Assembly (NCBI GenBank): GCA_013388525.1
Contig: JACAFA010000250.1
Span: 1-26,906, forward strand
DNA length: 26,906 bases
Source: Ignavibacteriaceae bacterium
GTDB taxonomy: Bacteria; Bacteroidota; Ignavibacteria; Ignavibacteriales; Ignavibacteriaceae
Direction of reading: 5' to 3'
Positions 16,934-25,869 of this stretch are shown piece after piece. A program made the translations under genes and the position numbers. The notes under the pieces were generated by a model that saw nothing but the letters and a program-made list of their open reading frames with translations, was not told the DNA's origin and did not search any database. Position 1 is the first letter of the stretch. Each line of letters begins with the position of its first letter.

Positions 16934-18181
16934 ATGGAATCCTACAATTCATTTAAAGTCGCACGTCAGCAGGTTTTGGAAGCAGCAAAGATTCTAAACC
17001 TTGACGAAGCAACAACAGAATTTTTAAGCACACCCCAGCAGGAAGTAAACGTTACATTACCGGTTAAAATGGATTCGGGAGAAACAAAAATATTTCATGC
17101 ATTCCGAATTCAATACAATCATGCCAGAGGACCGGCGAAGGGTGGAATCCGTTTTCATCCTGAGGAGACAGTTGACACAATCCGGGCACTTGCATGCTGG
17201 ATGACATGGAAGACTGCTGTTGTAGATTTACCCCTCGGTGGAAGCAAAGGCGGCGTTCGATGCAATCCTAAAAAATTATCCGAGATGGAGCTTGAAAGAT
17301 TATCAAGAGAATACATTCGTGCTATTTCACCAATACTTGGTGTCGATATTGATGTTCCGGCAACAGATGTTTACACAAACCCTCAAACGATGGCGTGGAT
17401 GATGGACGAGTATGAAACAATTACAAAGAGACACAGCCCGGGCGTTTTTACAGATAAACCACTTCAGGTTGGCGGAACAGAAGGTCGAAGGGATGCCACT
17501 GCAAGAGGAGGAATTATAACTGTTCGCGAAGCGTGCAAAGCGTATGGATTCGATCCCAACAAAGAGTTTGCAATTCAGGGTTTCGGTGATGCAGGGCAGC
17601 GAGCAGCACTTTTGCATAAAGAAATGCTCGGCGGCGGAAAACTTATTGCTGCAAGTGATTCCCGCGGTGCAATTCTTAACAAAAAAGGATTAGATCCGGA
17701 AGAACTTGTTCATCACAAGCTAAAAACCGGAACAGTAATGAATTTTCCCGGAAGTAAAGAAATTCCTCACGAAGAATTATTGGAACTTGATGTGGAGATT
17801 TTGTACCCTGCAGCATTAGAAAATGCTATCAATATAAAAAATGCAAAGAATATTAAAGCCCGTGTTGTTTGTGAACTTGCAAATGGACCAACAACACCTG
17901 ATGCGGATTTAATTCTTTTCAAGAATAATGTCCACGTTATTCCTGATATTCTTGCAAGTGCGGGTGGAGTAACAGTTTCGTATTTCGAAATGGTACAGGA
18001 TAAATCTTTATTCTTCTGGGAAGAAGAAGAAGTTCACAAGCAGCTTGATAAAAAATTAACTCTTGCTTATAAACGAGTTCAGGAAGCAATAAAAGAAAAG
18101 AAAGTTCATCCGCGTTTAGCTGCTATGTTGGTTGGAGTTGCTCGTGTTGCACAAGCATGTCAGCTTAGAGGTTGGGTGTAG
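16934..18181 (+). CDS. Glu/Leu/Phe/Val dehydrogenase family, 415-aa GDH (GDH3)
   Basis: A 415-aa dehydrogenase of the shorter glutamate dehydrogenase subfamily found in archaea, Thermotoga and Gram-positive bacteria, clearly distinct from GDH1 and GDH2. Conserved residues are Lys69 (GPAKGGIRFHP), Lys93, Lys105 (PLGGSKGG), Asp145 (PATDVYTNP) and Ser349. The dinucleotide loop reads QGFGDAGQRAA where the family usually has GFGNVG, a double change (Asp219, Ala220) next to the cofactor. After the second strand comes ASDSRGAI. Glutamate is the most likely substrate, but another amino acid is possible. It is the last gene of the fusion 2-zinc ribbon operon. The ribosome binding site is AAAGGA before the ATG. 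Confidence 0.9.
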   Translation: MESYNSFKVARQQVLEAAKILNLDEATTEFLSTPQQEVNVTLPVKMDSGETKIFHAFRIQYNHARGPAKGGIRFHPEETVDTIRALACWMTWKTAVVDLPLGGSKGGVRCNPKKLSEMELERLSREYIRAISPILGVDIDVPATDVYTNPQTMAWMMDEYETITKRHSPGVFTDKPLQVGGTEGRRDATARGGIITVREACKAYGFDPNKEFAIQGFGDAGQRAALLHKEMLGGGKLIAASDSRGAILNKKGLDPEELVHHKLKTGTVMNFPGSKEIPHEELLELDVEILYPAALENAINIKNAKNIKARVVCELANGPTTPDADLILFKNNVHVIPDILASAGGVTVSYFEMVQDKSLFFWEEEEVHKQLDKKLTLAYKRVQEAIKEKKVHPRLAAMLVGVARVAQACQLRGWV

Positions 18182-18187
18182 AATAAC

Positions 18188-18261
18188 GAATATCGAATTT
18201 TGAATTGCGAATTTCGAAGTGAATTAAAATTTTTGGAATACATCCTCTTTGTTCGATATTC
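18188..18261. repeat. Inverted repeat in GDH3-tonB spacer
   Basis: GAATATCGAA at 18188-18197 and its exact reverse complement TTCGATATTC at 18252-18261, with 54 bp between. The spacer includes low-complexity CGAATTTTGAATTGCGAATTTCG-like text (split units of GAATTT). There is no T-run, and no terminator is evident here. Confidence 0.35.
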
Positions 18262-18333
18262 ATTATAGACTATTGGAACATTTCTTCCATGGCAAAGTAA
18301 AAGGTTTAGATTTTAACAAAACCGGAGGATACA

Positions 18334-18984
18334 ATGCCGTCTCTAAAAAATCCGAAAGCAGATTTAAGAAAGCTTTATTATCGCACTTTTGAAATCAGTT
18401 TAATAATTGCACTCGTAATATTAATAGCTGCCTTTAAATTCTCACCGCCTGCTTCAAATACAGAATTGTTAATTGAAGGAACGCAGGAGATAATCAAGAT
18501 TGAGGACATTATAAACACGGTTCAAAAACCTTCTGTTCCACCACCACCGAAAGCACCTCAAATAATTGCAGCAACAATTGATGATCTGCAGGATGATTTT
18601 GTTTTACCGGATATTGACGATGTTGAACCTGTAAAACTCCCTGATAAACCACCAGCAAAACCTGATATAGATTTATCAGACGAGATTTTTATTGAAATTC
18701 CGGAAGAACTTCCATCACCAGTTGGTAGCTTAAAATCTATTCAGGAAAAAGTTCACTACACTGAAATTGCCAGACGAGCAGGAATTGAGGGAACAGTTTA
18801 CATTCAGGCAAAGATTGACAAGAATGGAGATGTTATGGATGCATTAGTAATCAAAGGTCTTGGAGCTGGTCTGGATGAAGAAGCATTAAATGCTGTGAAG
18901 TCAACTAAATTTGTTCCGGGAAAGCAAAGAGGAAAAGCTGTAAACGTAAAGATGGTTATTCCTATTAAGTTTGTTCTGAAGTAA
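18334..18984 (+). CDS. TonB-family energy transducer
   Basis: A 216-aa protein with one N-terminal membrane segment (about residues 19-36, ISLIIALVILIAAF). It is followed by a periplasmic Pro-rich stretch (PSVPPPPKAPQ and PDKPPAKPDID) and a TonB C-terminal domain (about 132-216) with YTEIARRAGIEGTVYIQAKI and a closing VKMVIPIKFVLK. TonB couples the proton motive force, through ExbB/ExbD, to outer-membrane receptors. No ExbBD or receptor is present in the window, so the partner is unknown; TonB paralogues are common in this phylum. A strong CCGGAGG precedes the ATG by six bases. Confidence 0.9.
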   Translation: MPSLKNPKADLRKLYYRTFEISLIIALVILIAAFKFSPPASNTELLIEGTQEIIKIEDIINTVQKPSVPPPPKAPQIIAATIDDLQDDFVLPDIDDVEPVKLPDKPPAKPDIDLSDEIFIEIPEELPSPVGSLKSIQEKVHYTEIARRAGIEGTVYIQAKIDKNGDVMDALVIKGLGAGLDEEALNAVKSTKFVPGKQRGKAVNVKMVIPIKFVLK

Positions 18985-19002
18985 TAACTTCGACACAAAA
19001 TA

Positions 19003-19034
19003 TTTTAACAGACTTTGCTTCGATCCTGTTAAAA
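19003..19034 (+). terminator. Hairpin after tonB, possible terminator
   Basis: A perfect 9-bp inverted repeat, TTTTAACAG / CTGTTAAAA, around 14 bases, 18 bases after the tonB stop. The T-run is weak. A second inverted repeat, CTGATTGAT (19040-19048) / ATCAATCAG (19079-19087), follows before the antiporter start. Confidence 0.4.
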
Positions 19035-19113
19035 GTTTGCTGATTGATTATTATCTTTAAATAAGAATATTAAAAATTATCAATCAGTAAGTTTTAATCC
19101 CATCAAATTTTAA

Positions 19114-21081
19114 ATGCAAGATTATTCAATAATAAAAGATATCGTACTTATCCTTCTGGTCTCGATTCCAATAATTGTAATCTTCAATCGAATACAACTT
19201 CCAAGCATTGTAGGATTTTTGATAGCCGGAATAATTCTAGGTCCGTCTGTACTAAAGATTATTAGCAATCCCGATCAGATAGAAATTATGGCAGAGATAG
19301 GAGTGATTCTTCTGCTGTTCTCAGTTGGACTTGAAGTTTCTCTTAAAGAATTACTCGACATAAAAAAAATTCTTCTGGTTGGCGGTGGATTACAGGTTGT
19401 ATTAACAATCTTATTATCATCGATAATTATATATTCAATTGGTATAGAAGCAAAGCAGGCAGTTTTATTCGGAATGCTTATCAGCTTATCAAGCACCGTA
19501 ATTCTTCTTAAGCTTTTATCGGATAAAGATGAAATTGATGCACCCCATGGAAAATTTTCAGTTGCTATTTCAGTTTTCCAGGATCTTGCTATTGTTCCGA
19601 TGTTTTTAATTGTTGACCTTCTTGGTACATCCGACAAAGTTAGTTTTGGTGAAGTATCAATCCGTTTGCTTACTGCATTCGGTGCTGTAGCAGTTATTAT
19701 CTTTGCTGCAAAATATCTTTCACCGCACATTCTATATCGTCTTGCAAAACTCAGGATGAAAGAGATCTTTACAGTTGGAGTTATTCTGCTGATACTGGGC
19801 ACAGCTTACTTTGCTCATTCAATGGGGTTATCGTTTGCACTCGGAGCTTTCATAGCAGGGCTTATCTTTTCTGAGTCAGAATATAGTCATCAGATAATAG
19901 CAGATACTCTTCCTTTAAGAGATGCATTTAATAGTTTATTCTTCGTCTCCATTGGTTTGCTCCTCAACTTAAGCTTCGTTACAGAAAATCCTCTAATCGT
20001 AATTGTGTCATCACTCGGTGTAGTAATATTAAAAGCACTGATAGTTTTCTTAGTTGTAATTTTTCTAAAATATCCTGTAAGGATTGCAATACTTGCCGGA
20101 ATAGGGTTAGCACAAGTTGGCGAGTTTTCGTTTATTCTTGGCGAATACGGCTACAGGCTTAATCTTGTTCCGCCTGAGTTGTTCAACATTCTGATTTCTT
20201 CAACAATTATTACAATGATTCTCACACCATTTTTATTCAAGCTGGCGCCCAAAATTGCCGGACAGCCGGGTAAGTTTGATCAGAGCAAATCAAAAGAAAA
20301 ATTAATTGAAGAAGTTCAGAACCATGTTATCATTGCAGGATTTGGACTCAATGGCAGAAATCTGGCACACGTGTTAAAGGAAACCGGAATTAAATATGTA
20401 ATCATTGAAATGAATCCAGATACGGTTAAGAAGGAAAAATTAAAAGGGGAAAATATTATTTACGGGGATATTGGAAATTTTGAAGTTCTTAAAACAGCAT
20501 TGATTCATAAAGCTAAGGTTCTTGTAATTGCTATTTCCGATCGTTCAACTTCAAGAAGAGCAGTGAAAATAGCCAGGCAGTTAAATCCTAATCTTAATGT
20601 AATAGTCAGAACAAGATTTATGAGAGAAACGGATGAACTCGTAAAACTGGGTGCCGATATGGTAATTCCGGAAGAGTTTGAAACTTCAATTCAGATTTTC
20701 AGACAAGTATTGGAACAATATCACGTACCATTAAATGTAATAATGCAGCAGGTTAATTTGCTGCGTGGTGAGTCTTATAAATACCTTCGCTCTGAAGACA
20801 GAAAAGAAGTATCTTTTGCTCACATAGATGAACTACTGGCAGCGAGATTAACAGATACTTTCTATATAAATGAAGAGAATAAATTTGTTGGTAAAACTGT
20901 AAGCGAGTTGAACTTGCGCAGAAAAACTGATGCAACTATCATCGCAATTGTCAGAAAGGGAACTACTATTACTACTCCAACAGCAAAGGAGATTTTGCAG
21001 GTCGGTGACACACTTGTTATTACCGGCACCCACAAAGCTGTAGATAATGCTTTTGATTTACTCTCCGGAACTATGGATTAG
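19114..21081 (+). CDS. CPA2-family cation:proton antiporter with RCK domain (Kef-type)
   Basis: A 655-aa inner-membrane transporter. Residues 1-~380 hold about a dozen hydrophobic segments of the Na+/H+ exchanger fold, including VGFLIAGIILGP, ISLSSTVILLKLL and FQDLAIVP with Asp157 as a likely ion-binding residue. Residues ~400-520 are an RCK_N (TrkA_N) domain with the GFGLNG dinucleotide loop (409-414) and acidic Glu432 after the second strand, suggesting NAD(H) or nucleotide control. Residues ~565-655 form a TrkA_C domain. Family relatives such as KefB/KefC and YbaL perform K+/H+ exchange; the ion carried here cannot be fixed. The ATG has no obvious Shine-Dalgarno. It stands alone as a transcription unit. 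Confidence 0.93.
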   Translation: MQDYSIIKDIVLILLVSIPIIVIFNRIQLPSIVGFLIAGIILGPSVLKIISNPDQIEIMAEIGVILLLFSVGLEVSLKELLDIKKILLVGGGLQVVLTILLSSIIIYSIGIEAKQAVLFGMLISLSSTVILLKLLSDKDEIDAPHGKFSVAISVFQDLAIVPMFLIVDLLGTSDKVSFGEVSIRLLTAFGAVAVIIFAAKYLSPHILYRLAKLRMKEIFTVGVILLILGTAYFAHSMGLSFALGAFIAGLIFSESEYSHQIIADTLPLRDAFNSLFFVSIGLLLNLSFVTENPLIVIVSSLGVVILKALIVFLVVIFLKYPVRIAILAGIGLAQVGEFSFILGEYGYRLNLVPPELFNILISSTIITMILTPFLFKLAPKIAGQPGKFDQSKSKEKLIEEVQNHVIIAGFGLNGRNLAHVLKETGIKYVIIEMNPDTVKKEKLKGENIIYGDIGNFEVLKTALIHKAKVLVIAISDRSTSRRAVKIARQLNPNLNVIVRTRFMRETDELVKLGADMVIPEEFETSIQIFRQVLEQYHVPLNVIMQQVNLLRGESYKYLRSEDRKEVSFAHIDELLAARLTDTFYINEENKFVGKTVSELNLRRKTDATIIAIVRKGTTITTPTAKEILQVGDTLVITGTHKAVDNAFDLLSGTMD

Positions 21082-21327
21082 AACGATTCCATTTTTAACT
21101 ATAAATAATTGATAACTTATATTTTCTCATAAGTGCAAACTTTTCTCAAAATCAACGAAGATCATTTAACTATAATTCACCAAACAGCAATAATTTAATA
21201 TATTTATTTTGCATTTAATTTGTAGAGAAAGGATAGATAATTGGCTTTCTAAAAATGAGATTTTATCAGATTATTATGTAAAATAAACTTAAATTAGTTT
21301 CATAAATTAATTTTAATGGGGTCTAAA

Positions 21328-24018
21328 ATGACAAAATACTTTTTACTGGCTGTTCTGTTCTTTTCAATTTCTATTAATTTATTATCACAGAACTATAAAG
21401 AAGTCAAAATATTTTTAAATGATTTAAAAGATATTCAGACTCTTCTTAATGCAGGAATGGAATTCGATCATCTCGTTTACGAAAAGGATAATTCAATCAA
21501 AACCTTTATAGGCGATAATGATTTTGCGATTCTTCAATCCACCGGATTCAATTATGAAATACTGATTGATGATTGGTATAGTTATTACGCAAGTCTTTCC
21601 GGCTTGACTGAATCTGAAAGGCAGCAATTCATTAAATACAGCAAGGATAATTTTAATGTTGGTGGCTTTGGGTACGGTTCAATGGGCGGATTTTATACGC
21701 TTGCTGAAATAAACGCAAAGCTGGATACGATGTATATGTTATATCCGAATATAATAACTCAAAAATTTTCTATTGGTAACTCTATAGAAAACAGACCGAT
21801 ATACGCAGTTAAAATTTCTGATAATCCTACTATCAATGAAAGCGAACCTCAGGTTCACATCAATGCTCTTATTCATGCAAGAGAACCGCAGGGAATGATG
21901 ACGGTTATGTATTACATGTATTACCTTCTTGAAAATTACGGCACCGATCCAGAAGTAACTTATCTCGTAAATAACAGAGAAATTTATTTTATACCTTGCA
22001 TTAATCCTGATGGTTATGAGTACAACAGATCAACTAATCCTGGCGGTGGTGGAATGTGGAGAAAAAATAGAAGACTGAATGCAGGAGGCAGTTATGGTGT
22101 GGATTTAAATAGAAACTTCGGATATATGTGGGGTTACGATAACGTTGGTTCAAGTGGAACTCCAAGCTCTGAAACTTACAGGGGTACGGCTGCCTTCTCC
22201 GAACCTGAAACACAGGCAATAAGAGATTTTATGAACACAAAAATTTTTAAAACAACTCTTAATTATCATACATATGGTAATTACTTGCTTTATCCGTGGG
22301 GTTATATAAATTCTCCAACAGCTGATAATTCTATCTTTGTTGAATACTCAGGCGATATCGTTGCATACAACGGATATGAAAACGGACAGCCTCCACAGAT
22401 TTTGTATACTGTAAATGGTTCAACTGACGACTGGATGTACGGTGAGCAAACAACTAAACCAAAGATTTTTGCAATGACACCTGAGGTCGGAACCACAGGT
22501 TTCTGGCCAACTCAAGCAGAGATATTTCCACTTGCAATCGAAAACTTGCAGCCGAATCTTTACTATACATGGGTTGCTGGTGCATTTGTGAAAATGATAA
22601 ATCCAAGTTTCTCACAGCAATATTTTAATCCGGGAGATTATGTTGAAATCTCAATCCCCCAGCTGAGGAACAAAGGACTATCAGATGCTTCAAGCGTTAC
22701 ACTTTCACTTTCATCTGATAATCCTCAAATCACAATTAATAATGGTAATATTTCAGTTGGAAATATTTCAGCACGAACAACAATAAGTAACACCCAGAAA
22801 CTTTCTTTTACACTTGGTGCTGGTTTAGCAGCGGATGTTAAAGTGAAAATGATAATTACTGTTTCAACGAGTGGTACACCGATGTATGCTGACACAATGA
22901 GTTTCATCGTAGGAACACCGGTCATTATCTGGTCAGATACGACAAATGACCCGGCAATATTATGGAACATAACTGCAACCCCTACAACACCAAAATGGGA
23001 ATCAACCACAACAAGTTATCATTCTACACCAAACTCTTATACTGATAGTAAAACCGGAAACTATGTTAGTAATGCAACAGTAACTATGACATCAAAAGAT
23101 CCGATAAACTTAAGTACCTATCAACATCCGCGTTTGGGTTTCTGGACAAGATACGATATTGAAGAGAACTGGGATTATGGTCAGGTTAAAATTTCTACTA
23201 ACAATGGTACAAGCTGGATACCTTTAGCAGGTAACTATACTGAACCGGGTGTTGGAACTTTTCAGCCAAATGGTCAACCTTTATATGATGGAACACAGAC
23301 GACCTGGATACAGGAGGAGATAAGTTTAACAGGACTTAATGCTGCACAGAACAAATTTCAATTTCAATTGAGAACAGATGGTGCTGTAGCTGCCGATGGC
23401 TGGTATGTTGATGATATTGTAATTTATGTTTATGGAATAGTTCCTGTTGAACTGTCATCATTTACAGCATCGGCATTCAACACGGAAGTTGTATTGAATT
23501 GGTCAACTTCCAGCGAGTTAAATAATCAGGGTTTCGAGATTCAAAGAAAATCTTTATCCAATGAATTTGGATGGCAGACTATTGGATTCGTTGAAGGAAG
23601 TGGTAATTCAACTACCGTAAAAAACTATTCCTTCACTGATAAAAATCCAATCAGAGGGACTTTGCTTTACAGATTGAAGCAGATTGATTTTGATGGTTCG
23701 TTTAAATTTTATGTCACTGAAGGAGTAAACTTTGTTGGAGTTTACAACTATGCGCTTGAGCAGAACTATCCAAATCCGTTTAATCCATCTACAATTATAA
23801 ATTATTCAATTCCTGATGCTGGAAATGTAAGCTTAAAAATTTATAATCTGTTAGGATCTGAAGTAGCGACTCTTGTAGATGAATACATGGAAGCTGGTAA
23901 TTACTCTGTTGAATTCTCGACTGAAGACGTGAAGAACAGTTTAGGTTCCGGAGTTTATATCTATACTCTGAAATCTGGTTCATTTACACAAACAAGAAAG
24001 ATGGTCGTTCTAAAATAA
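21328..24018 (+). CDS. Secreted M14 zinc carboxypeptidase with T9SS sorting domain
   Basis: The start is set at the ATG at 21328, which opens a clean signal peptide (MTKYFLLAVLFFSISINLLS); an in-frame ATG four codons earlier (21316) would give 900 aa. Numbered from 21316: the peptidase M14 domain spans ~125-430, with zinc ligands His187 and Glu190 (IHARE) and His318 (NYHTYG), substrate-binding Asn265/Arg266 (DLNRNF) and catalytic Glu390 (TPEVG). Then come a CARDB/Ig-like region (~430-545), a beta-rich module (~550-705), a PVELSSFTA segment, and from ~812 a type IX secretion C-terminal sorting domain with NYPNPFNPST, ending KMVVLK. It is expected outside the cell or on its surface, degrading peptides. 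Its likely terminator lies inside the convergent gene (24071). Confidence 0.93.
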   Translation: MTKYFLLAVLFFSISINLLSQNYKEVKIFLNDLKDIQTLLNAGMEFDHLVYEKDNSIKTFIGDNDFAILQSTGFNYEILIDDWYSYYASLSGLTESERQQFIKYSKDNFNVGGFGYGSMGGFYTLAEINAKLDTMYMLYPNIITQKFSIGNSIENRPIYAVKISDNPTINESEPQVHINALIHAREPQGMMTVMYYMYYLLENYGTDPEVTYLVNNREIYFIPCINPDGYEYNRSTNPGGGGMWRKNRRLNAGGSYGVDLNRNFGYMWGYDNVGSSGTPSSETYRGTAAFSEPETQAIRDFMNTKIFKTTLNYHTYGNYLLYPWGYINSPTADNSIFVEYSGDIVAYNGYENGQPPQILYTVNGSTDDWMYGEQTTKPKIFAMTPEVGTTGFWPTQAEIFPLAIENLQPNLYYTWVAGAFVKMINPSFSQQYFNPGDYVEISIPQLRNKGLSDASSVTLSLSSDNPQITINNGNISVGNISARTTISNTQKLSFTLGAGLAADVKVKMIITVSTSGTPMYADTMSFIVGTPVIIWSDTTNDPAILWNITATPTTPKWESTTTSYHSTPNSYTDSKTGNYVSNATVTMTSKDPINLSTYQHPRLGFWTRYDIEENWDYGQVKISTNNGTSWIPLAGNYTEPGVGTFQPNGQPLYDGTQTTWIQEEISLTGLNAAQNKFQFQLRTDGAVAADGWYVDDIVIYVYGIVPVELSSFTASAFNTEVVLNWSTSSELNNQGFEIQRKSLSNEFGWQTIGFVEGSGNSTTVKNYSFTDKNPIRGTLLYRLKQIDFDGSFKFYVTEGVNFVGVYNYALEQNYPNPFNPSTIINYSIPDAGNVSLKIYNLLGSEVATLVDEYMEAGNYSVEFSTEDVKNSLGSGVYIYTLKSGSFTQTRKMVVLK

Positions 24019-24024
24019 AATATC

Positions 24025-24049
24025 GTAGGGGCACATTGTGCCACTACTC
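24025..24049. repeat. Foldback between convergent genes
   Basis: GTAG-G-GGCAC-ATT-GTGCC-A-CTAC: two short helices with one mismatch, beginning seven bases after the M14 peptidase stop and covering the stop codon of the HAD gene. It is probably a dispersed foldback. Confidence 0.4.
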
Positions 24050-24718
24050 TAAAACTTTTCTCAATTCATTAAAGCCGGAAATTAAAAAATCCGGCTTTTC
24101 TTTTTCAAGCTGAACTTTTGTTCTGTAACCGAAAAGAACTCCACATGTCTTTGAACCTGCACTTTTCCCGCATTGAATATCAAGTTCAGTATCACCAACC
24201 ATTAAAGTTTCAGATGGTTTAATGTTCAATTCATTGCAAATATAAATCAGCGGTTCAGGTGATGGTTTGTGTGCTAATCCATCTCGTCTTCCCATCAAAA
24301 AATCAAATGATGAACGAAGATTAAAATGATCAATTATTTTTTCTGCCTGATCCTGAACTTTGGTTGTAAGCAGTGAAACTTTAATCTGATATTGATTTAA
24401 ATATTTGATTGTATCCTCAGCTTCCGGATAGAGATATGATGAATTCATAAAATCAAAATAAAGAGCTTTGTAAATGGTAATGAATTTTTCAAAATCCGGC
24501 ACAATGATTTTCATTTTCTCGAAGATATCAACGAAATGCATCCCGATCATATTTGTAAAAGCATCTTCATCAATTCTATAACTGATATTCAACAGGTCTA
24601 ATGCTGCTTTAGTACTTTCAAGGATTGTATTTTTTGAATCAACGAGTGTACCATCCAGATCGAAACAAACGTGTTTAATCATCTTTACTTTTTTCATTAA
24701 ATGTAGAGCGGGATTCAT
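24044..24718 (-). CDS. HAD-superfamily phosphatase (phosphoglycolate phosphatase-like)
   Basis: A cytosolic hydrolase, 224 aa from the ATG at 24718. An ATG 12 codons later (24682; MIKHVCFDLDGTLVDS) would place the nucleophile at the usual distance from the N-terminus and may be the true start. HAD motifs: DLDGT (Asp20 nucleophile, Asp22 acid/base), Thr118 in LLTTK, Lys151 in HKPSPEP, and GDTELD (Asp176, Asp180). The cap is helical (subclass I). Best match is the Gph/PGPase group that dephosphorylates 2-phosphoglycolate or similar small phosphomonoesters such as pyrophosphate-related substrates; the exact substrate is open. It lies 11 bases after a small Cys-rich gene on the same strand. Its 3' coding end contains the hairpin terminator of the opposite gene. 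Confidence 0.88.
   Translation of the reverse strand: MNPALHLMKKVKMIKHVCFDLDGTLVDSKNTILESTKAALDLLNISYRIDEDAFTNMIGMHFVDIFEKMKIIVPDFEKFITIYKALYFDFMNSSYLYPEAEDTIKYLNQYQIKVSLLTTKVQDQAEKIIDHFNLRSSFDFLMGRRDGLAHKPSPEPLIYICNELNIKPSETLMVGDTELDIQCGKSAGSKTCGVLFGYRTKVQLEKEKPDFLISGFNELRKVLE
24071..24105 (+). terminator. Terminator of M14 peptidase embedded in the HAD coding end
   Basis: A 9-bp stem, AAAGCCGGA / TCCGGCTTT, with a 10-base loop, followed by TCTTTTT on the plus strand. On the minus strand the same bases encode KPDFLISGF of the HAD protein. Confidence 0.7.
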
Positions 24719-24729
24719 CTCGCCAAATA

Positions 24730-24951
24730 TTATTCATCAGCATTTTTTTCTTTACCAGGCTGCGAAATAATTTTCGCGTTACAATTTTCATTTAATATTT
24801 TTGCTGGAGAGCTTAAAAGTTGGGCTTCTTCACCTCTACAGCATTCGTCAACATTTATTCCGCATACAGAACACTGACCATGTCCATGCACCCAGATAAC
24901 AATAGACGGTTGGTTACACCATTTACAGATGTGTGAAAGTTGATCATTCAT
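24730..24951 (-). CDS. Small Cys-rich putative zinc-binding protein
   Basis: A 73-aa protein with CKWC (Cys9, Cys12), CSVC (Cys27, Cys30) and CC (Cys37, Cys38), plus HGHG just before the second pair: a likely zinc ribbon with additional thiols. The tail is polar and charged. I do not recognise a named family. It is directly upstream of the HAD phosphatase (11 bases) and should be co-transcribed with it. The ATG at 24951 is preceded by a weak purine stretch. Confidence 0.6.
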   Translation of the reverse strand: MNDQLSHICKWCNQPSIVIWVHGHGQCSVCGINVDECCRGEEAQLLSSPAKILNENCNAKIISQPGKEKNADE

Positions 24952-25295
24952 ATAAAGTAAATATCCGGTTAAATTTTTATTTCAAATATATGTAAGAGGA
25001 AGTAATAACTTTTTGCTAAAAAATATTTTTATCCACTATTGATTTTAGTAAATAATTGTTGGAAATTTTAAATAGGTGGTTAAAACATTTCTGACTTTAG
25101 AAAAAGTAGTCGTTTTAATTACACTTGATATTTTAGGATTGAATTTCCGACGGCAGGTAATAATTAACTTTCTTTGATAAGACAGGCTTATTTTAAGCAC
25201 ATAATTATAAACTATTCGGCTGATAAAAATGGTATGATTTTTATTAAAGCAAAACGAAATAACTAACTAATTTATAAACTCTTAAAGGAGGCAAA
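24952..25295. other. Divergent AT-rich spacer
   Basis: A 344-bp gene-free region between the divergent Cys-rich gene and the exported-protein gene, expected to hold both promoters. The only marked structure is a perfect palindrome, ATAAAAAT-GGTATG-ATTTTTAT, at 25223-25244, about 50 bases before the strong AAAGGAGG ribosome binding site of the next gene. I see no coding character or RNA gene. Confidence 0.4.
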
Positions 25296-25718
25296 ATGAA
25301 AAAATTAAGCTTCTTACTCTTGTTCTCAGCGTTTCTTTCAATTATCATAATTAACTCGAATACATTTGCTCAGGCTGAACCGGTAATGTATTTCTGTGAA
25401 AGATATGATGATTACGATGGTGAGATAGGTGTGAGTGACAGATTTACAACAGGTTATATTACAGTAATGGTTAAAGCTGATAATCCTCTTAGATTAAAAG
25501 ATGTTGCCATTCAGTATGATAAATTCAATGAAAGGAATGGAAAATTTGAATATTATAAAAAATTTTATTTCACTATAAGCAGGGATATGAAATATGTTTT
25601 CTTTGCCAGAAATGATGAGAGTGATATGGAATTTGAAGAACCTGGTTTTTACAGAGTTTTCCTGCTTGATGAAGACGACAAAACAGTAGCAAGCGCACTG
25701 ATTGAAATAATAGATTAA
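25296..25718 (+). CDS. Small exported protein of unknown function
   Basis: A 140-aa protein with a clear Sec signal peptide (KK followed by a hydrophobic run to about residue 20, then NTFAQA; cleavage likely after residue 26). The mature ~114 residues are acidic, rich in Asp, Glu, Tyr and Phe, with one Cys (CERYDDYDGEIG near its start). Alternating hydrophobic stretches (GYITVMVKAD, FYRVFLLDEDDKTVASALIEI) suggest a small beta-sandwich. I do not recognise the family; a periplasmic or outer-surface ligand-binding role would be a guess. It has a near-perfect AAAGGAGG ribosome binding site and its own terminator at 25737, so it is a single-gene unit that is probably well expressed. Confidence 0.8.
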   Translation: MKKLSFLLLFSAFLSIIIINSNTFAQAEPVMYFCERYDDYDGEIGVSDRFTTGYITVMVKADNPLRLKDVAIQYDKFNERNGKFEYYKKFYFTISRDMKYVFFARNDESDMEFEEPGFYRVFLLDEDDKTVASALIEIID

Positions 25719-25736
25719 AATAATATTCAGCGATTT

Positions 25737-25762
25737 AAGGCGGCAATTAGCCGCCTTTTTTT
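25737..25762 (+). terminator. Intrinsic terminator of the exported-protein gene
   Basis: An 8-bp GC-rich stem, AAGGCGGC / GCCGCCTT, with an AATTA loop, followed by a run of T to 25762. Confidence 0.92.
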
Positions 25763-25869
25763 GGAAAGAAATTACATCCCCCGGATTGAAATCCACCCTC
25801 CTTAGGCTTATTTTTAAGTAGCTATTCAAAGAAAATAATCCAAACTAAAAAATTTTAAACGGAGTAATT

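Noticed and set aside
19275..19802. A 175-codon open frame antisense to the antiporter gene
   Set aside because: It lies wholly within the membrane-domain coding sequence of a clearly recognisable antiporter; a long reverse frame is expected there and the translated text matches nothing.
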